A stretch of DNA of 64,000 nt from an uncultured Marinilabiliaceae bacterium (GTDB taxonomy: Bacteria > Bacteroidota > Bacteroidia > Bacteroidales > Marinilabiliaceae), in assembly GCA_937920475.1 (NCBI GenBank), contig CALEUX010000014.1:1-64000 (forward strand), in the 5' to 3' direction. Numbering within the stretch: the first letter of the stretch is position 1; every line of letters starts with the position of its first letter. Position numbers and translations under genes: made by a program. The notes beneath the pieces were generated by a model. The model worked only from the letters and a program-made list of their open reading frames with translations. It made no database searches and was not told the DNA's origin. Shown here piece after piece: positions 46,162 to 56,809 of the stretch.

Positions 46162-46539
46162 TTATTTACTAGCTTTCTTTTTATTTGCAACGGTTTTCTT
46201 TCTCCCTTTACGGGTACGTGCATTGTTTTTGGTTGATTGTCCACGTAATGGTAAACCAACACGGTGACGAATACCTCTGTAGCAACCAATATCCATTAAG
46301 CGTTTAATGTTAAGTTGCACTTCTGAGCGTAATTCACCTTCAGTTTTAATGGTTGAACCAATGATTTCGCGAACAGCGGTAATTTGTTCATCGGTCCATT
46401 CCTTTACTTTAATGTTAACGTCCACGCCAGCCTGGTTAAGGATGTTTGTTGCCATGCTTCTACCAATACCATAAATATAGGTAAGGGCAATTTCACCTCG
46501 TTTCTGCGATGGGATGTCAACTCCTGCAATTCTTGCCAT
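46162..46539 (-). CDS. rpsM: Ribosomal protein S13
   Basis: 125 residues: [21 protein letters not shown] at the start, the helix-two-turn-helix, and the basic tail [17 protein letters not shown] that reaches toward P-site tRNA. First of the classic alpha-operon genes. Confidence 0.98.
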   Translation of the reverse strand: MARIAGVDIPSQKRGEIALTYIYGIGRSMATNILNQAGVDVNIKVKEWTDEQITAVREIIGSTIKTEGELRSEVQLNIKRLMDIGCYRGIRHRVGLPLRGQSTKNNARTRKGRKKTVANKKKASK

Positions 46540-46550
46540 ATTCTTAAAAT

Positions 46551-46667
46551 TTATCCTTGACGTTGTTTAAACTTTGGATTCTTTTTGTTAATCACATACA
46601 AGCGACCTTTCCGTCTTACAATTTTGCAATCGGCGCTGCGCTTTTTGATTGATGCTCTAACCTTCAT
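46551..46667 (-). CDS. rpmJ: Ribosomal protein L36
   Basis: A 38-residue frame from ATG 46667, [20 protein letters not shown] to the end KFKQRQG. Only Cys14 of the four zinc ligands of classical L36 remains, so this is the zinc-free (C-minus) form, common in Bacteroidetes. It lies between infA and rpsM as usual. Confidence 0.95.
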   Translation of the reverse strand: MKVRASIKKRSADCKIVRRKGRLYVINKKNPKFKQRQG

Positions 46668-46678
46668 TGTGTTAAGTA

Positions 46679-46897
46679 TTATTTGTACCTGTAACTAATT
46701 CTACCTTTGGTCAAATCATATGGAGACATCTCCACTTTAACTCTGTCTCCGGGAAGAATTTTAATATAATGCATGCGCATTTTTCCCGAGATGTGAGCAG
46801 TGATCACGTGGCCATTCTCCAATTCCACACGAAACATGGCATTAGAGAGCGCTTCTATGATGGTACCGTCCTGTTCTATTGAGGCTTGTTTAGCCAT
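46679..46897 (-). CDS. infA: Translation initiation factor IF-1
   Basis: 72 residues, one S1-like OB domain: [39 protein letters not shown] and [18 protein letters not shown]. It blocks the A site during initiation. It sits between map and rpmJ. Confidence 0.98.
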   Translation of the reverse strand: MAKQASIEQDGTIIEALSNAMFRVELENGHVITAHISGKMRMHYIKILPGDRVKVEMSPYDLTKGRISYRYK

Positions 46898-46918
46898 ATG
46901 TAAAACAATTTTATTTTT

Positions 46919-47698
46919 TTAAGACTGCAAAGTTAATACTTCTTCTACAAATTTGAAACTCGATAATATATCTGCTTCATTTTTCCTTATCGCAACAGTA
47001 TGTTCAAAATGAGCTGAAACACTTCTGTCGGAGGTGCGGATGGTCCATCCATCCTTTTCCTGTACAATTTGCCGTTTGCCTAAATTTATCATTGGTTCAA
47101 TGGCCAGCACCATTCCCTGGCGCAGTTTAATGCCATAGCCCCTTTTCCCATAATTAGGCACTTCGGGCGATTCATGAAGATTACGGCCTATACCGTGACC
47201 AACCATTTCACGCACAACTGAGTATCCTCGTTCTTCACAATAAGATTGAACTGCAAAACCAATATCTCCTAATCTTTGACCCTCAACAGCCATTTTTATA
47301 CCTTCGTACAAAGAGGCTTTTGTTGCATCCAGTAGTGCTTTTATTTCAGGTTTAACGATGCCCACTTCAAAAGTATAAGCTGAATCGCCAAAAAAACCAT
47401 TTAAAAGCACACCACAGTCAACCGATACAATATCGCCTTCTTTTAAGGGAACACCATTAGGAATTCCGTGAACAACCTGTTCGTTAACAGATGTGCAAAG
47501 TGTATTGGGATAGCCGTTGTAGTTCAGGAAACCGGGGATACCTTTGTGATCCCGAATAAAGGTTTCTGCGACTTTATCAAGCTCAAGGGTAGTAATTCCT
47601 GGTTTCACTATTTTGGCGATTTCGCCAAGTGTCCGTGCCACCAACAAATTACTTTCCCTTAGTAATTCTATCTCTTCGTCAGTCTTTAAATAAATCAT
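46919..47698 (-). CDS. map: Methionine aminopeptidase, type I
   Basis: 259 residues with the pita-bread fold ligands: VSVDCGVLLNGFFGDSAYTF (two Asp), MVGHGIGRNLHE (His), AIEPMINLG (Glu) and HFEHTVAI (Glu). It removes the initiator Met from new proteins. It follows secY directly; there is no adk between them, unlike many Firmicutes and other bacteria. Confidence 0.98.
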   Translation of the reverse strand: MIYLKTDEEIELLRESNLLVARTLGEIAKIVKPGITTLELDKVAETFIRDHKGIPGFLNYNGYPNTLCTSVNEQVVHGIPNGVPLKEGDIVSVDCGVLLNGFFGDSAYTFEVGIVKPEIKALLDATKASLYEGIKMAVEGQRLGDIGFAVQSYCEERGYSVVREMVGHGIGRNLHESPEVPNYGKRGYGIKLRQGMVLAIEPMINLGKRQIVQEKDGWTIRTSDRSVSAHFEHTVAIRKNEADILSSFKFVEEVLTLQS

Positions 47699-47716
47699 AT
47701 AGAAGAGTACACCGGT

Positions 47717-49054
47717 TTAATAGGCAGCAGCGCCACCTCCTGTACGTCCTTTAATTCTGCCAGACTTAAGCAACCCATCGTAATGACGCATAAGCAGATG
47801 ACTTTCAATTTGCTGTAATGTATCAAGAACAACACCAACTAAAATCAGTAGCGATGTTCCTCCGTAAAATTGAGCAAATGAATTGTCGACTCCGGCCAAC
47901 ATGGCAAATGCAGGCAAGATGGCTACCAATGCCAGAAAAACTGACCCCGGAAGCGTAATCTTCGACATAACAGAATCCAGAAACTCGGCTGTTTTCTTCC
48001 CTGGTTTAATTCCGGGAATAAATCCACCGTTACGTTTCATATCATCTGCCATTTGGGTTGGATTAATTGTAATGGCGGTATAAAAATATGTAAAAAGTAT
48101 AATGAGCAAGGCAAATGTGAGGTTATACCAGAATCCGGTAAAATTTGCAAAAATAGCTGCAAATCCTGTTGCAGTTTCACTGTCAACAAACCCGGCAAAA
48201 GTAACAGGTATAAACATAATCGCCTGAGCAAAAATGATGGGCATTACACCAGCAGCATTCACTTTTAAAGGAATATACTGACGCACTCCGCCATATTGCT
48301 TATTACCAACAATTCGTTTTGCATACTGCACAGGAACGCGACGCGTTCCCTGAACCAGTAAGATGGTTCCTGCAAATACAAAAAACAGAATTACAAATTC
48401 AATAAGTAACATTACCAAGCCACCGCCTTCTTCCAAACGCGAAACAAGTTCAGCAAACAATGAAAATGGCAATCTGGCAATAATACCTATCATAATGATT
48501 AAGGAAATACCGTTTCCAATACCCTTATCGGTAATCCGCTCACCTAACCACATTACAAACATGGTACCGGCAGTAAGGATAATTGTAGAAGTGACAGTGA
48601 AACCTAAACCGGTTGCAACAAATGCAGATGCAGGCAACTGGGCGTAAAGGTTAGCAATATAACTGGGGGCCTGGAATAACAATATACCTACGGTTAAATA
48701 CCTGGTAATCTGATTAATCTTACGACGGCCACTTTCTCCTTCCCGTTGCAACCTCTGAAAATAAGGAATTGCAATACCTAACAGCTGCACTACAATGGAA
48801 GCAGAAATGTATGGCATAATGCCCAAAGCCAGGATGGATGCATTAGAAAAGGCTCCTCCTGAAAACATATCCAACAATCCTAAAACCCCTTGACGGGTTT
48901 GGTTTTCCAAATTAGCTAACTGGTTAGGATCAATTCCTGGTAAAACCACAAACGAACCCAAACGATAGATTAATAATAATCCAAGGGTTGTAATGATTCT
49001 GGTTTTAAGTTCCTCGATCTTCCAGATGTTACGGATGGTTTCAAATAGTTTCAT
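47717..49054 (-). CDS. secY: Preprotein translocase subunit SecY
   Basis: 445 residues and ten membrane helices. Signatures: LLGIMPYISASIVVQLL-like segment (ALGIMPYISASIVVQLLG) in helix 2, the plug after helix 1, and the cytosolic loops RRVPVQYAKR and MKRNGGFIPGIKPGKKT that bind SecA and ribosomes. It forms the protein-conducting channel with SecE and SecG. Confidence 0.98.
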   Translation of the reverse strand: MKLFETIRNIWKIEELKTRIITTLGLLLIYRLGSFVVLPGIDPNQLANLENQTRQGVLGLLDMFSGGAFSNASILALGIMPYISASIVVQLLGIAIPYFQRLQREGESGRRKINQITRYLTVGILLFQAPSYIANLYAQLPASAFVATGLGFTVTSTIILTAGTMFVMWLGERITDKGIGNGISLIIMIGIIARLPFSLFAELVSRLEEGGGLVMLLIEFVILFFVFAGTILLVQGTRRVPVQYAKRIVGNKQYGGVRQYIPLKVNAAGVMPIIFAQAIMFIPVTFAGFVDSETATGFAAIFANFTGFWYNLTFALLIILFTYFYTAITINPTQMADDMKRNGGFIPGIKPGKKTAEFLDSVMSKITLPGSVFLALVAILPAFAMLAGVDNSFAQFYGGTSLLILVGVVLDTLQQIESHLLMRHYDGLLKSGRIKGRTGGGAAAY

Positions 49055-49087
49055 CTGTTATTAACTGTTTTATAGGTCAGATGTAAC

Positions 49088-49112
49088 TCGTCCCGAAAAA
49101 ATCCGGGACTCG
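49088..49112. repeat. Small palindrome between rplO and secY
   Basis: CGTCCCGAAAAAATCCGGGACTCG forms a six-pair GTCCCG/CGGGAC hairpin in a 68-base gap. The core resembles the CCCGA..TCGGG palindromes of the dispersed element family. Confidence 0.6.
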
Positions 49113-49122
49113 TTTCATCAAA

Positions 49123-49569
49123 TTACAATTTTACTACGGTTCCTTGAGCTGCTTCAATGGCTGCTTCGGCCGATTTGGAAAAAGCATGAGCTTTAACTTC
49201 CAATTTAGCAGAAATAGCTCCTTTCCCTAAAATCTTTACTTGATCGTTTTTACTGATCAATCCGGCTTCATTCAGATTATCGGGAGTGATTACAGTCCAT
49301 CCGTTTTTCTCGGCTAAGCCTTGCAAAACCTCAATATTAATGGATTTGTATTCCTTTCGGTTAATATTTTTAAAACCGAATTTTGGAACCCTTCTCTGAA
49401 GTGGCATCTGACCACCTTCAAATCCGATCTTTTTTGAATAACCCGAACGTGATTTGGCTCCTTTATGACCACGTGTGGAGGTACCTCCATGGCCGGAACC
49501 GGTACCACGACCGATTCTTTTATCGTGGTGGTTCGATCCAGTTGCAGGTTTCAATTGATTTAATTCCAT
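49123..49569 (-). CDS. rplO: Ribosomal protein L15
   Basis: 148 residues with the basic Gly-rich N-terminal extension (RIGRGTGSGHGGTSTRGHKG) that enters 23S rRNA, and a globular C-terminal half. It precedes secY, its usual neighbour. Confidence 0.98.
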   Translation of the reverse strand: MELNQLKPATGSNHHDKRIGRGTGSGHGGTSTRGHKGAKSRSGYSKKIGFEGGQMPLQRRVPKFGFKNINRKEYKSINIEVLQGLAEKNGWTVITPDNLNEAGLISKNDQVKILGKGAISAKLEVKAHAFSKSAEAAIEAAQGTVVKL

Positions 49570-49598
49570 ATCAAATTTCGATAACTTCGTTAAAACTT

Positions 49599-49775
49599 TT
49601 ATTTCTCAACACTCACAAGGTGTCTTACTTTCTCTACCATACCCAGAATCACAGGAGAATCCTCGTGCTCAACGGTGGCATTAATCCGGCGTAGTCCAAG
49701 AGCAGCCAAAGTTCTTTTTTGAGTTTCGGTGCACTTGATTTTACTGCGAACCTGTGTAACTTTTATCTTTGCCAT
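49599..49775 (-). CDS. rpmD: Ribosomal protein L30
   Basis: A 58-residue frame from ATG 49775: MAKIKVTQVRSKIKCTETQK to LVSVEK, with the family core RTLAALGLRRIN and GMVEKVRHLV. It is the expected gene between rpsE and rplO. Confidence 0.97.
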   Translation of the reverse strand: MAKIKVTQVRSKIKCTETQKRTLAALGLRRINATVEHEDSPVILGMVEKVRHLVSVEK

Positions 49776-49786
49776 AGTTCCTTTTC

Positions 49787-50305
49787 TTAACCGTTAAACA
49801 CTGTTTCAATAGTTACTCCCCTGTTATTTGCTACGGTATTGGCATCGCGCAATTCGCAAAGTGCATTAATGGTAGCTTTAACCAGGTTGTGAGGGTTCGA
49901 TGAACCTTTAGATTTAGCAAGTACGTCATGAATACCAACGCTTTCGAGCACGGCGCGCATAGCACCTCCGGCCACAAGCCCAGTACCATGAGAAGCGGGT
50001 TTCATAAATACGCGGGCACCGCCAAATTTGGCTGTTTGCTCATGAGGAATGGTTCCTTTAATTACCGGAATTTTAACCAGATTCTTTTTAGCTGCTTCCA
50101 CTCCTTTGGCAATGGCAGTGGTTACTTCATTGGCTTTACCAAGTCCCCAGCCTACAATGCCATTTTCATTTCCAACAACAACAATGGCTGAGAAGCTAAA
50201 AGTTCTACCACCTTTGGTAACTTTAGTAACCCTGTTGATAGCGACCAGTCTGTCTTTCAGTTCCAGGTCGTTTGTTGTACGAACTCTTTTATTATTTCCT
50301 GCCAT
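49787..50305 (-). CDS. rpsE: Ribosomal protein S5
   Basis: 172 residues: double-stranded RNA-binding N-terminal part ([20 protein letters not shown]) and the C-terminal S5 domain ([23 protein letters not shown] in two pieces). It acts in decoding accuracy. Twelve bases before rpmD. Confidence 0.98.
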   Translation of the reverse strand: MAGNNKRVRTTNDLELKDRLVAINRVTKVTKGGRTFSFSAIVVVGNENGIVGWGLGKANEVTTAIAKGVEAAKKNLVKIPVIKGTIPHEQTAKFGGARVFMKPASHGTGLVAGGAMRAVLESVGIHDVLAKSKGSSNPHNLVKATINALCELRDANTVANNRGVTIETVFNG

Positions 50306-50311
50306 AATACA

Positions 50312-50668
50312 TTAAAATTTAAGGCCTGCCTCGCGAGCAGCGTCCGCTAATTGTTTCACTCTACCATGATACAGATAACCGTTTCTGTCGAAGGTAACGG
50401 TTTGAATTCCGGCTGCAAGCGCTTTTTCAGCTATTAATTTGCCTACCATGGCAGCTTTTTCAGTTTTGGTTCCGCTTTGCGCCACAATCTCTTTAACATT
50501 TGAAGAGGCGGCGGCTAAGGTTTTACCACTAATGTCATCTATCAGCTGTACAGAAATCTGTTTGTTACTACGATATACTGACATTCTTGGTCTTTCACTG
50601 CATCCTTCAATTTTATTGCGAATGCGTCTTTTTATTTTGAGTCTTCTTTCTGTTTTCGAAAAAGCCAT
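50312..50668 (-). CDS. rplR: Ribosomal protein L18
   Basis: 118 residues, with [20 protein letters not shown], a basic N-terminal stretch, and [26 protein letters not shown] at the end. Binds 5S rRNA together with L5. Confidence 0.98.
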   Translation of the reverse strand: MAFSKTERRLKIKRRIRNKIEGCSERPRMSVYRSNKQISVQLIDDISGKTLAAASSNVKEIVAQSGTKTEKAAMVGKLIAEKALAAGIQTVTFDRNGYLYHGRVKQLADAAREAGLKF

Positions 50669-50689
50669 AACACAATGAATTTAATCAGA

Positions 50690-51241
50690 TTAAACTTTGG
50701 CACTCTTACCAGCCTTACGTCTGATAACCTCACCCACGAAACGAATACCTTTACCTTTATAAGGCTCGGGTTCTCTCAATGAACGAATTTTGGCACAAAC
50801 CTGCCCTAAGAGTTGTTTGTCGATCGATTCCAGTGTTATGATCGGATTGCTTTTCCGGTCGGTCACAGCCTCAACTTTAATTTCCTGAGGTAATTGTATA
50901 TGAATGGCATGTGAATAACCCAGTGATAATTCCAAAATCTGTCCGGTTGCATTGGCACGGTAACCTACACCTACAAGTTCCATTTTTTTCTGGTAACCTT
51001 GCGATACACCTACTATCATATTGTTAATAAGCGAGCGGTATAAACCATGCATTGAACGATGTTGTTTCTCATCTGTTGGACGAGCCACTGAGAGTTCACC
51101 GTCATTGATTTCAACACTGATATCGGGGTGAATGTTTTCTTGCAGTTCACCTTTGGGACCTTTTACAGTCACCATATTGTCCTTAACCGTTACGTTAACG
51201 CCGGCAGGTATTCTGATGGGTAATTTTCCTATCCTTGACAT
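50690..51241 (-). CDS. rplF: Ribosomal protein L6
   Basis: 183 residues made of two repeated domains: MSRIGKLPIRIPAGVNVTVK at the start and IRSLREPEPYKGKGIRF at the end, the RNA-binding signature. It lies near the factor-binding site of the 50S subunit. Confidence 0.98.
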   Translation of the reverse strand: MSRIGKLPIRIPAGVNVTVKDNMVTVKGPKGELQENIHPDISVEINDGELSVARPTDEKQHRSMHGLYRSLINNMIVGVSQGYQKKMELVGVGYRANATGQILELSLGYSHAIHIQLPQEIKVEAVTDRKSNPIITLESIDKQLLGQVCAKIRSLREPEPYKGKGIRFVGEVIRRKAGKSAKV

Positions 51242-51256
51242 GACTATACCTCCTTC

Positions 51257-51652
51257 TTAATAAACGTAACATAAAACTTCACCACCTACTTTTTCCATTC
51301 TGGCTTCTTTATCGGTCATAACACCTTTAGAAGTAGATAGAATGGCTACTCCAAGCCCGTTTAATACCCTGGGAACCTCGCGGTAACCGGTATACTGACG
51401 TAGACCAGGGCTTGACACCCTGCTTAACGATTTAATTGCGGGAGCTTTAGAAACCGGATCGTATTTCAGGGCTATTTTAATAATTCCCTGTTTTCCATCC
51501 TCCATAAATTTGTAATTGAGGATGTAACCTTTTTGAAAAAGGATTTTGGTCATTTCCTTTTTCAGGTTGGAGGCCGGAACCTCAACAACCTTGTGCCTCG
51601 CCATAATGGCGTTCCTGATGCGGGTCAGGAAATCTGCAATTGGATCTGTCAT
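51257..51652 (-). CDS. rpsH: Ribosomal protein S8
   Basis: 131 residues: [20 protein letters not shown] and the C-terminal [20 protein letters not shown], which binds helix 21 of 16S rRNA. In E. coli S8 represses the spc operon; no equivalent site was recognised here. Confidence 0.98.
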   Translation of the reverse strand: MTDPIADFLTRIRNAIMARHKVVEVPASNLKKEMTKILFQKGYILNYKFMEDGKQGIIKIALKYDPVSKAPAIKSLSRVSSPGLRQYTGYREVPRVLNGLGVAILSTSKGVMTDKEARMEKVGGEVLCYVY

Positions 51653-51673
51653 TTTACTTTAAGATTAAATTGA

Positions 51674-51689
51674 TTCCGACGGATCGGAA
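51674..51689. repeat. Small palindrome between rpsH and rpsN
   Basis: TTCCGACGGATCGGAA, a six-pair hairpin with four-base loop in a 68-base gap. It resembles the CCGA..TCGG cores found in other gaps. Confidence 0.55.
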
Positions 51690-51720
51690 CAATATTTAAA
51701 ACTTCTGCCCTTTGAATATC

Positions 51721-51990
51721 TTACCAACTGGCTTTTTTAACTCCAGGGATTAAACCTGCTGCTGCCATTTCACGGAAGCAAATACGGCTGATTCCAAACT
51801 GGCGCATGTATCCTTTAGGCCTTCCGGTAAGTTTGCAACGGTTGTGCAAACGAATTGGAGATGCATTTTTAGGAAGTTTCTGCAAACCAACAAAATCGCC
51901 TTCAGCTTTCATTTTAGCACGCTTCTCGGCATATTTGGCAATAAGCTTTGCCCGCTTAACCTCACGGGCTTTCATTGATTCCTTTGCCAT
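51721..51990 (-). CDS. rpsN: Ribosomal protein S14 (zinc-free type)
   Basis: 89 residues with [20 protein letters not shown] and [20 protein letters not shown]. The paired CxxC motifs of the short zinc form are absent; this is the longer C-minus form. Four bases after rplE. Confidence 0.98.
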   Translation of the reverse strand: MAKESMKAREVKRAKLIAKYAEKRAKMKAEGDFVGLQKLPKNASPIRLHNRCKLTGRPKGYMRQFGISRICFREMAAAGLIPGVKKASW

Positions 51991-51994
51991 ATAA

Positions 51995-52552
51995 TTAGTT
52001 CTTTTTTAAGTTTTTAAACGGTAATCCGAACTCGCGAAGCAATGCAAAAGCCTCTTCATCGGTTTTTCCTGAGGTCACAAAGGTAATATTCATACCCATA
52101 ATCTTACTTACATTATCGATATTTATTTCAGGAAAAATGATTTGTTCGGTAATACCAAGGGTATAATTGCCTCTTCCGTCGAGTTTGCTGTTGATACCTT
52201 TGAAGTCACGAATACGTGGTAAAGCAACTTTTACCAAGCGCTCCAGGAATTCATACATAGTATCGTGACGCAATGTAACGCGCGCTCCGATTGGCATTTT
52301 TTTCCTCAGTTTAAAGTTTGAGATATCTTTCTTTGAAAGACATGAAACAGCTTTTTGACCTGAAATAGCTGTAAGTTCTTTTAAAGACGTTTCAATCTGT
52401 TTTTTGTCAGCTACGGCTGAACCTACACCCTGATTGATTACAATTTTCTCCAACTTAGGAACCTGCATGACGCTGGTATATGCAAATTCTTTCATCAGGT
52501 TGGATACAATTTCGTCTTTGTATCTGGTTTTATAATTAGGTATGTAACTCAT
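51995..52552 (-). CDS. rplE: Ribosomal protein L5
   Basis: 185 residues: [39 protein letters not shown] and [19 protein letters not shown]. It binds 5S rRNA and the P-site tRNA. Its start overlaps the last base of rplX, so the two are coupled. Confidence 0.98.
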   Translation of the reverse strand: MSYIPNYKTRYKDEIVSNLMKEFAYTSVMQVPKLEKIVINQGVGSAVADKKQIETSLKELTAISGQKAVSCLSKKDISNFKLRKKMPIGARVTLRHDTMYEFLERLVKVALPRIRDFKGINSKLDGRGNYTLGITEQIIFPEINIDNVSKIMGMNITFVTSGKTDEEAFALLREFGLPFKNLKKN

Positions 52553-52872
52553 TACTTAATCTCCTCCCCTGACTTTTTAGAATAACGAACAAGTTTACCA
52601 TTGTCTGCAACCTTCCGACCAATACGGGTAGCTTTACCGGTTGATGGGTCTTTCAGGTTCAGATTGGAAATATGAATAGAGGCTTCTTTTTTAATAATGC
52701 CCCCTTGTGGGTTCTCGGCGTTGGGTTTGGTATGTTTGCTAACCATGTTAACGCCTTCAACAATAGCACGTTCTTTTGCCGGAAAAACCTCAAGGACTTT
52801 ACCTTCCATTCCTTTACTGGTTCCAGCGTTAACAATTACTATGTCGCCTTTTTTAATATGTAATTTTCCCAT
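52552..52872 (-). CDS. rplX: Ribosomal protein L24
   Basis: 106 residues with the KOW motif ([20 protein letters not shown]) and [20 protein letters not shown]. One of the first proteins to bind 23S rRNA. Confidence 0.98.
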   Translation of the reverse strand: MGKLHIKKGDIVIVNAGTSKGMEGKVLEVFPAKERAIVEGVNMVSKHTKPNAENPQGGIIKKEASIHISNLNLKDPSTGKATRIGRKVADNGKLVRYSKKSGEEIK

Positions 52873-52892
52873 TGCTGATAAATCTTAAACGA

Positions 52893-53258
52893 TTAAAGCA
52901 CTTCAGGCGCTAAAGATACAATTTTCATGTATCCTTCACGTAATTCCCTGGCTACGGGCCCGAAAATACGGGTACCGCGCATTTCTCCGGCGTTGTTAAT
53001 AAGCACACAAGCATTGTCGTCGAAGCGGATATATGAACCATCGGCTCTTCTGATTTCTTTTTTAGTGCGTACTACAACGGCTTTGCTTACAGTCCCTTTT
53101 TTCATATCAGAAGCGGGTACTGCACTTTTAATTGATACCACAATACGGTCGCCAATTGAAGCATATCTGCGTCCGGTTCCACCTAGAACACGGATACATA
53201 AAACTTCTTTAGCTCCGCTATTGTCGGCAACATTGAGTCTGGATTCCTGCTGTATCAT
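52893..53258 (-). CDS. rplN: Ribosomal protein L14
   Basis: 121 residues: [20 protein letters not shown], the L14 signature near residue 60 ([20 protein letters not shown]) and [15 protein letters not shown]. It lies at the subunit interface. Confidence 0.98.
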   Translation of the reverse strand: MIQQESRLNVADNSGAKEVLCIRVLGGTGRRYASIGDRIVVSIKSAVPASDMKKGTVSKAVVVRTKKEIRRADGSYIRFDDNACVLINNAGEMRGTRIFGPVARELREGYMKIVSLAPEVL

Positions 53259-53260
53259 GA

Positions 53261-53518
53261 TTACTTAGCTCTTTCAATGATTTCAACTAATCTCCAACGT
53301 TTGGTTTTGCTCAGAGGGCGTGTTTCCATAATCCGCACGGTATCTCCTGCATGACCGTTGTTGTTTTCATCGTGCGCGTAGAATTTCTTGGTTTTTTTCA
53401 TGAATTTACCGTAAATCGGGTGTTTTTCACGAATAACAACGCTAACAACAATGGTTTTATCCATTTTCTCGCTCACCACAACCCCAACACGTTCTTTTCT
53501 AAGGTTTCTTGTTTCCAT
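53261..53518 (-). CDS. rpsQ: Ribosomal protein S17
   Basis: 85 residues, OB fold: [20 protein letters not shown] and the C-terminal signature [17 protein letters not shown]. Early 16S rRNA binder. Two bases before rplN. Confidence 0.98.
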   Translation of the reverse strand: METRNLRKERVGVVVSEKMDKTIVVSVVIREKHPIYGKFMKKTKKFYAHDENNNGHAGDTVRIMETRPLSKTKRWRLVEIIERAK

Positions 53519-53526
53519 GATGAAAA

Positions 53527-53724
53527 TTATTTTTCATTTAACTGTTTCTGACGCAAAATGGTCAGCATACGCGCTATATTCCTACGAGTTTGTCTTATCT
53601 TCATTGGATTTTCCAATGGAGAAATGTGGTGGTTGAGGACCATACGGGTTAATTCCTGCTGTTGGGCATCGATTCTTTCCTCAATCTCGCTGATGGTCAT
53701 TTCTTTTATTTCGGAAGTTTTCAT
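53527..53724 (-). CDS. rpmC: Ribosomal protein L29
   Basis: 65 residues, two helices: [20 protein letters not shown] and the signature [19 protein letters not shown]. Sits at the tunnel exit near L23. Two bases after rplP. Confidence 0.97.
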   Translation of the reverse strand: MKTSEIKEMTISEIEERIDAQQQELTRMVLNHHISPLENPMKIRQTRRNIARMLTILRQKQLNEK

Positions 53725-53726
53725 CC

Positions 53727-54158
53727 TTACGCATTTGAAGATTCAACAAAATCCCTACGTACAACAAACTTGGTAGTAACAGGTAACTTCTGAGCGGCAA
53801 GGCGTAAGGCCTCTTTTGCTATTTCAAAAGGTACACCGTCGCACTCAATAATGATACGTCCGGGTGTAACTGGTGCAACAAAGCCTTCGGGGCTACCTTT
53901 ACCTTTACCCATCCGAACCTCTGCAGGTTTTTTGGTTATGGGTTTATCGGGGAAGATACGAATCCATATCTGACCTTGACGTTGCATGTAACGGGTAACG
54001 GCAATCCTTGCCGCTTCTATTTGACGGCCGGTAATCCACTTACTTTGAAGTGACTTAATACCGAAAGAACCAAAGGCAAGTTCATGACCCCTCTGGGCAT
54101 TCCCTTTCATTTTTCCTTTCTGCTGCCGTCTGAATTTTACTTTTTTTGGCTGTAACAT
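53727..54158 (-). CDS. rplP: Ribosomal protein L16
   Basis: 143 residues: [20 protein letters not shown] and [20 protein letters not shown], the loop with the conserved Arg and Gly residues near the peptidyl transferase centre. Confidence 0.98.
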   Translation of the reverse strand: MLQPKKVKFRRQQKGKMKGNAQRGHELAFGSFGIKSLQSKWITGRQIEAARIAVTRYMQRQGQIWIRIFPDKPITKKPAEVRMGKGKGSPEGFVAPVTPGRIIIECDGVPFEIAKEALRLAAQKLPVTTKFVVRRDFVESSNA

Positions 54159-54190
54159 CGTTTTGCTTTCGATTATCAGTTAAAAAACGA

Positions 54191-54925
54191 TTACTTCTTT
54201 TTTTTCTTAAAACCTCCGCCTTGATGCTGAGGTCCGCTCTTACGTGGTTGATTACCACCGGTAACTTCTTTCGCACCGAAATTGGGAGAAAGATCCGGTT
54301 TTCCGTAAATCTCTCCTTTACAAATCCAGACTTTGATACCAATCAAACCTGTTTTGGTAAGAGCTTCACCTCTGGCATAGTCAATATCGGCACGGAAGGT
54401 ATGAAGCGGGGTACGACCCTCTTTATACATCTCGGAACGAGCCATTTCAGCGCCATTCAAACGACCTGAGATTTGAACTTTAATGCCTTCTGCACCCATA
54501 CGCATGGTAGATGCAATAGCCATTTTAATAGCCCTGCGGTAGGCGATACGTCCTTCCAGCTGACGGGCAATATTGTTGGCTACAATCAAGGCGTCCAATT
54601 CGGGTCTTTTTACTTCAAAGATGTTGATTTGAACTTCTTTATCGGTAATCTTCTTAAGCTCTTCTTTCAGTTTATCAACCTCCTGACCGCCTTTCCCGAT
54701 GATGATACCAGGGCGTGCAGTATAAACTGTAATGGTGATTAGCTTAAGTGTACGTTCGATGATAATGCGCGAAATACTGGCTTTAGCCAGACGAGCATTG
54801 AGGTATTTGCGGATTTTTGAATCTTCCAGCAACTTGTCGCCGTAGTTCTTTCCGCCAAACCAGTTAGAGTCCCATCCTCTGATGATTCCTAACCTATTGC
54901 TTATAGGATTAACTTTTTGTCCCAT
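54191..54925 (-). CDS. rpsC: Ribosomal protein S3
   Basis: 244 residues from the ATG at 54925 ([18 protein letters not shown]); the open frame runs further into rplV but this Met is the family start. KH domain with [16 protein letters not shown], and the C-terminal domain [20 protein letters not shown]. The end is a Lys-rich tail. It lines the mRNA entry channel. Confidence 0.98.
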   Translation of the reverse strand: MGQKVNPISNRLGIIRGWDSNWFGGKNYGDKLLEDSKIRKYLNARLAKASISRIIIERTLKLITITVYTARPGIIIGKGGQEVDKLKEELKKITDKEVQINIFEVKRPELDALIVANNIARQLEGRIAYRRAIKMAIASTMRMGAEGIKVQISGRLNGAEMARSEMYKEGRTPLHTFRADIDYARGEALTKTGLIGIKVWICKGEIYGKPDLSPNFGAKEVTGGNQPRKSGPQHQGGGFKKKKK

Positions 54926-54935
54926 CTGGCTCGTA

Positions 54936-55352
54936 TTAATTTTCCTTATTAACGTTTGAAACTTTACTATCCACAAGTATTGTTACGTGATTGGATCTTT
55001 TCAGAATTCGGTGCGCTCTTCCCTGTGGAGCAGGTCTTAAGCGTTTTAGAACTCTACCTGAATCAACGTAAGCCTCTTTAACAAAAAGACCGGCATCTTC
55101 GAGCCTTTGTCCTTCATTTTTTTCCTTCCAGTTGGCAACTGCGGATAACAACAGCTTTTCTACGCTACGAGAAGCCTCTTTGGTAGAAAACTTGAGGATA
55201 TCAAGCGCCAGATTAACCTCTTTGCCGCGAATAAGATCCACCACCAACCGCATTTTGCGGGGAGATGTGGGAACATTGCGCAGCCTGGCATAAGCCTTGG
55301 TTTTTTTGGCTTCTTTAAATTGTTCTGCTTTTATTTTTTTTCTTGCACCCAT
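54936..55352 (-). CDS. rplV: Ribosomal protein L22
   Basis: 138 residues: [20 protein letters not shown] at the start and the tunnel beta-hairpin [21 protein letters not shown] lysine-rich N-terminal extension ([18 protein letters not shown]) is longer than in E. coli. Confidence 0.98.
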   Translation of the reverse strand: MGARKKIKAEQFKEAKKTKAYARLRNVPTSPRKMRLVVDLIRGKEVNLALDILKFSTKEASRSVEKLLLSAVANWKEKNEGQRLEDAGLFVKEAYVDSGRVLKRLRPAPQGRAHRILKRSNHVTILVDSKVSNVNKEN

Positions 55353-55386
55353 TTTTTTGGCATTAAAAAATTAACACTTCAGGCAA

Positions 55387-55656
55387 TTAACGTTTTTTGT
55401 TGCCTGCATGACCGCGGAATGTACGCGTGGGGGCAAATTCACCCAATTTATGGCCTACCATATTTTCGGTAACATACACAGGAATAAATTTATTGCCATT
55501 GTGTACAGCAATGGTGTGGCCAACGAATTCAGGGGAAATCATTGATGCCCTGGCCCAGGTTTTAATAACTGATTTCTTACCGGATTCATTCATGGCTAAC
55601 ACCTTGTTCTCCAGTTTAAAGTTAATATATGGGCCTTTTTTTAACGATCTGCTCAT
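55387..55656 (-). CDS. rpsS: Ribosomal protein S19
   Basis: 89 residues: [20 protein letters not shown] and the signature [20 protein letters not shown]. Head of the 30S subunit, with S13. Confidence 0.98.
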   Translation of the reverse strand: MSRSLKKGPYINFKLENKVLAMNESGKKSVIKTWARASMISPEFVGHTIAVHNGNKFIPVYVTENMVGHKLGEFAPTRTFRGHAGNKKR

Positions 55657-55677
55657 AACTCAATAATAATTAACCGG

Positions 55678-56502
55678 TTACTTTTTTCTCCTTTCAAGAA
55701 TGTACTTACTGGAACCTTTCTTCGGGGCACGTGTTTTGTAGCCCTTGGCAAGTAATCCTTTTCTCGAGCGTGGATGACCTCCTGAAGCTCTACCTTCACC
55801 ACCACCCATTGGGTGATCGACGGGGTTCATGGCTACACCACGAGTACGCGGGCGGCGTCCTAACCAGCGGCTGCGACCAGCCTTACCTGATTTTTCCAGC
55901 CCGTGGTCAGAATTACCTACGGCTCCAACTGTAGCACGACAGGTTGTAAGAACCATTCTGGTTTCACCGGAAGGAAGGCGTAATACTACGTAATTACCTT
56001 CACGAGCAGCCAATTGCGCAAATGTTCCAGCACTACGGGCCATGCTTCCCCCTTGTCCGGGACGAAGTTCAATGTTATGGATGATGGTTCCCAACGGAAT
56101 TTCACCCAGAGGCAATGCATTACCTACTTCAGGAGCGATGCCGCTTCCCGAGAGTACTTCTTGTCCTGCCTTCAAGCCATTTGGTGCAAGGATGTAACGT
56201 TTTTCGCCATCTGCATAGACCAGCAAAGCAATTCGTGCACTCCTGTTTGGGTCGTACTGAATTGAATCTACCGTTGCTGGCACACCGTCTTTGTTCCGTT
56301 TGAAGTCGATTACCCGATACCTCCTTTTGTGACCGCCACCGATGTAACGCATGGTCATCTTTCCAGATGCATTACGTCCTCCGGATTTTTTTAGCGGGGT
56401 TAGTAAGGATTTTTCTGGTACACTTGAGGTAATCGCATCAAATGCACCAATAATTTTGTGTCTCTGCCCCGGTGTAGTGGGCTTTAGCTTTCTAACTGCC
56501 AT
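55678..56502 (-). CDS. rplB: Ribosomal protein L2
   Basis: 274 residues: two SH3/OB-like core domains and the C-terminal signature [20 protein letters not shown], whose His supports peptidyl transfer. Basic tail [11 protein letters not shown]. Confidence 0.98.
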   Translation of the reverse strand: MAVRKLKPTTPGQRHKIIGAFDAITSSVPEKSLLTPLKKSGGRNASGKMTMRYIGGGHKRRYRVIDFKRNKDGVPATVDSIQYDPNRSARIALLVYADGEKRYILAPNGLKAGQEVLSGSGIAPEVGNALPLGEIPLGTIIHNIELRPGQGGSMARSAGTFAQLAAREGNYVVLRLPSGETRMVLTTCRATVGAVGNSDHGLEKSGKAGRSRWLGRRPRTRGVAMNPVDHPMGGGEGRASGGHPRSRKGLLAKGYKTRAPKKGSSKYILERRKK

Positions 56503-56507
56503 TTCGA

Positions 56508-56798
56508 TTAAATATTGCTATAAAAATCAATCTTGTTTCCTTCTGCAAGTGTTACAACTGCTTTTTTGTAAGCATTGGTACGGCCGGTTACAACGCCACC
56601 TTTGGTATAGCGGGTTTTAACTTCACCTCCGTAACGCATTGTATTTACAGTTTCAACAGTAACATTATACATCTCTTCAACGGCTTTTTTAATCTGGAGT
56701 TTATTAACTTCCTTATTAACAATAAAGCCATATTTGTTAAGGGTATCCCCTGCTTTGGTCATCTTTTCAGTGACGATGGGCTTAATGATAACTTCCAT
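56508..56798 (-). CDS. rplW: Ribosomal protein L23
   Basis: 96 residues: [20 protein letters not shown] and [20 protein letters not shown]. It borders the tunnel exit and docks trigger factor and SRP. Confidence 0.98.
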   Translation of the reverse strand: MEVIIKPIVTEKMTKAGDTLNKYGFIVNKEVNKLQIKKAVEEMYNVTVETVNTMRYGGEVKTRYTKGGVVTGRTNAYKKAVVTLAEGNKIDFYSNI

Positions 56799-56809
56799 GA
56801 CTTACCTCC

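Noticed and set aside
54926-54976. 17-residue N-terminal extension of rpsC
   Set aside because: MGQKVNP is the universal start of S3; the extra codons overlap rplV.
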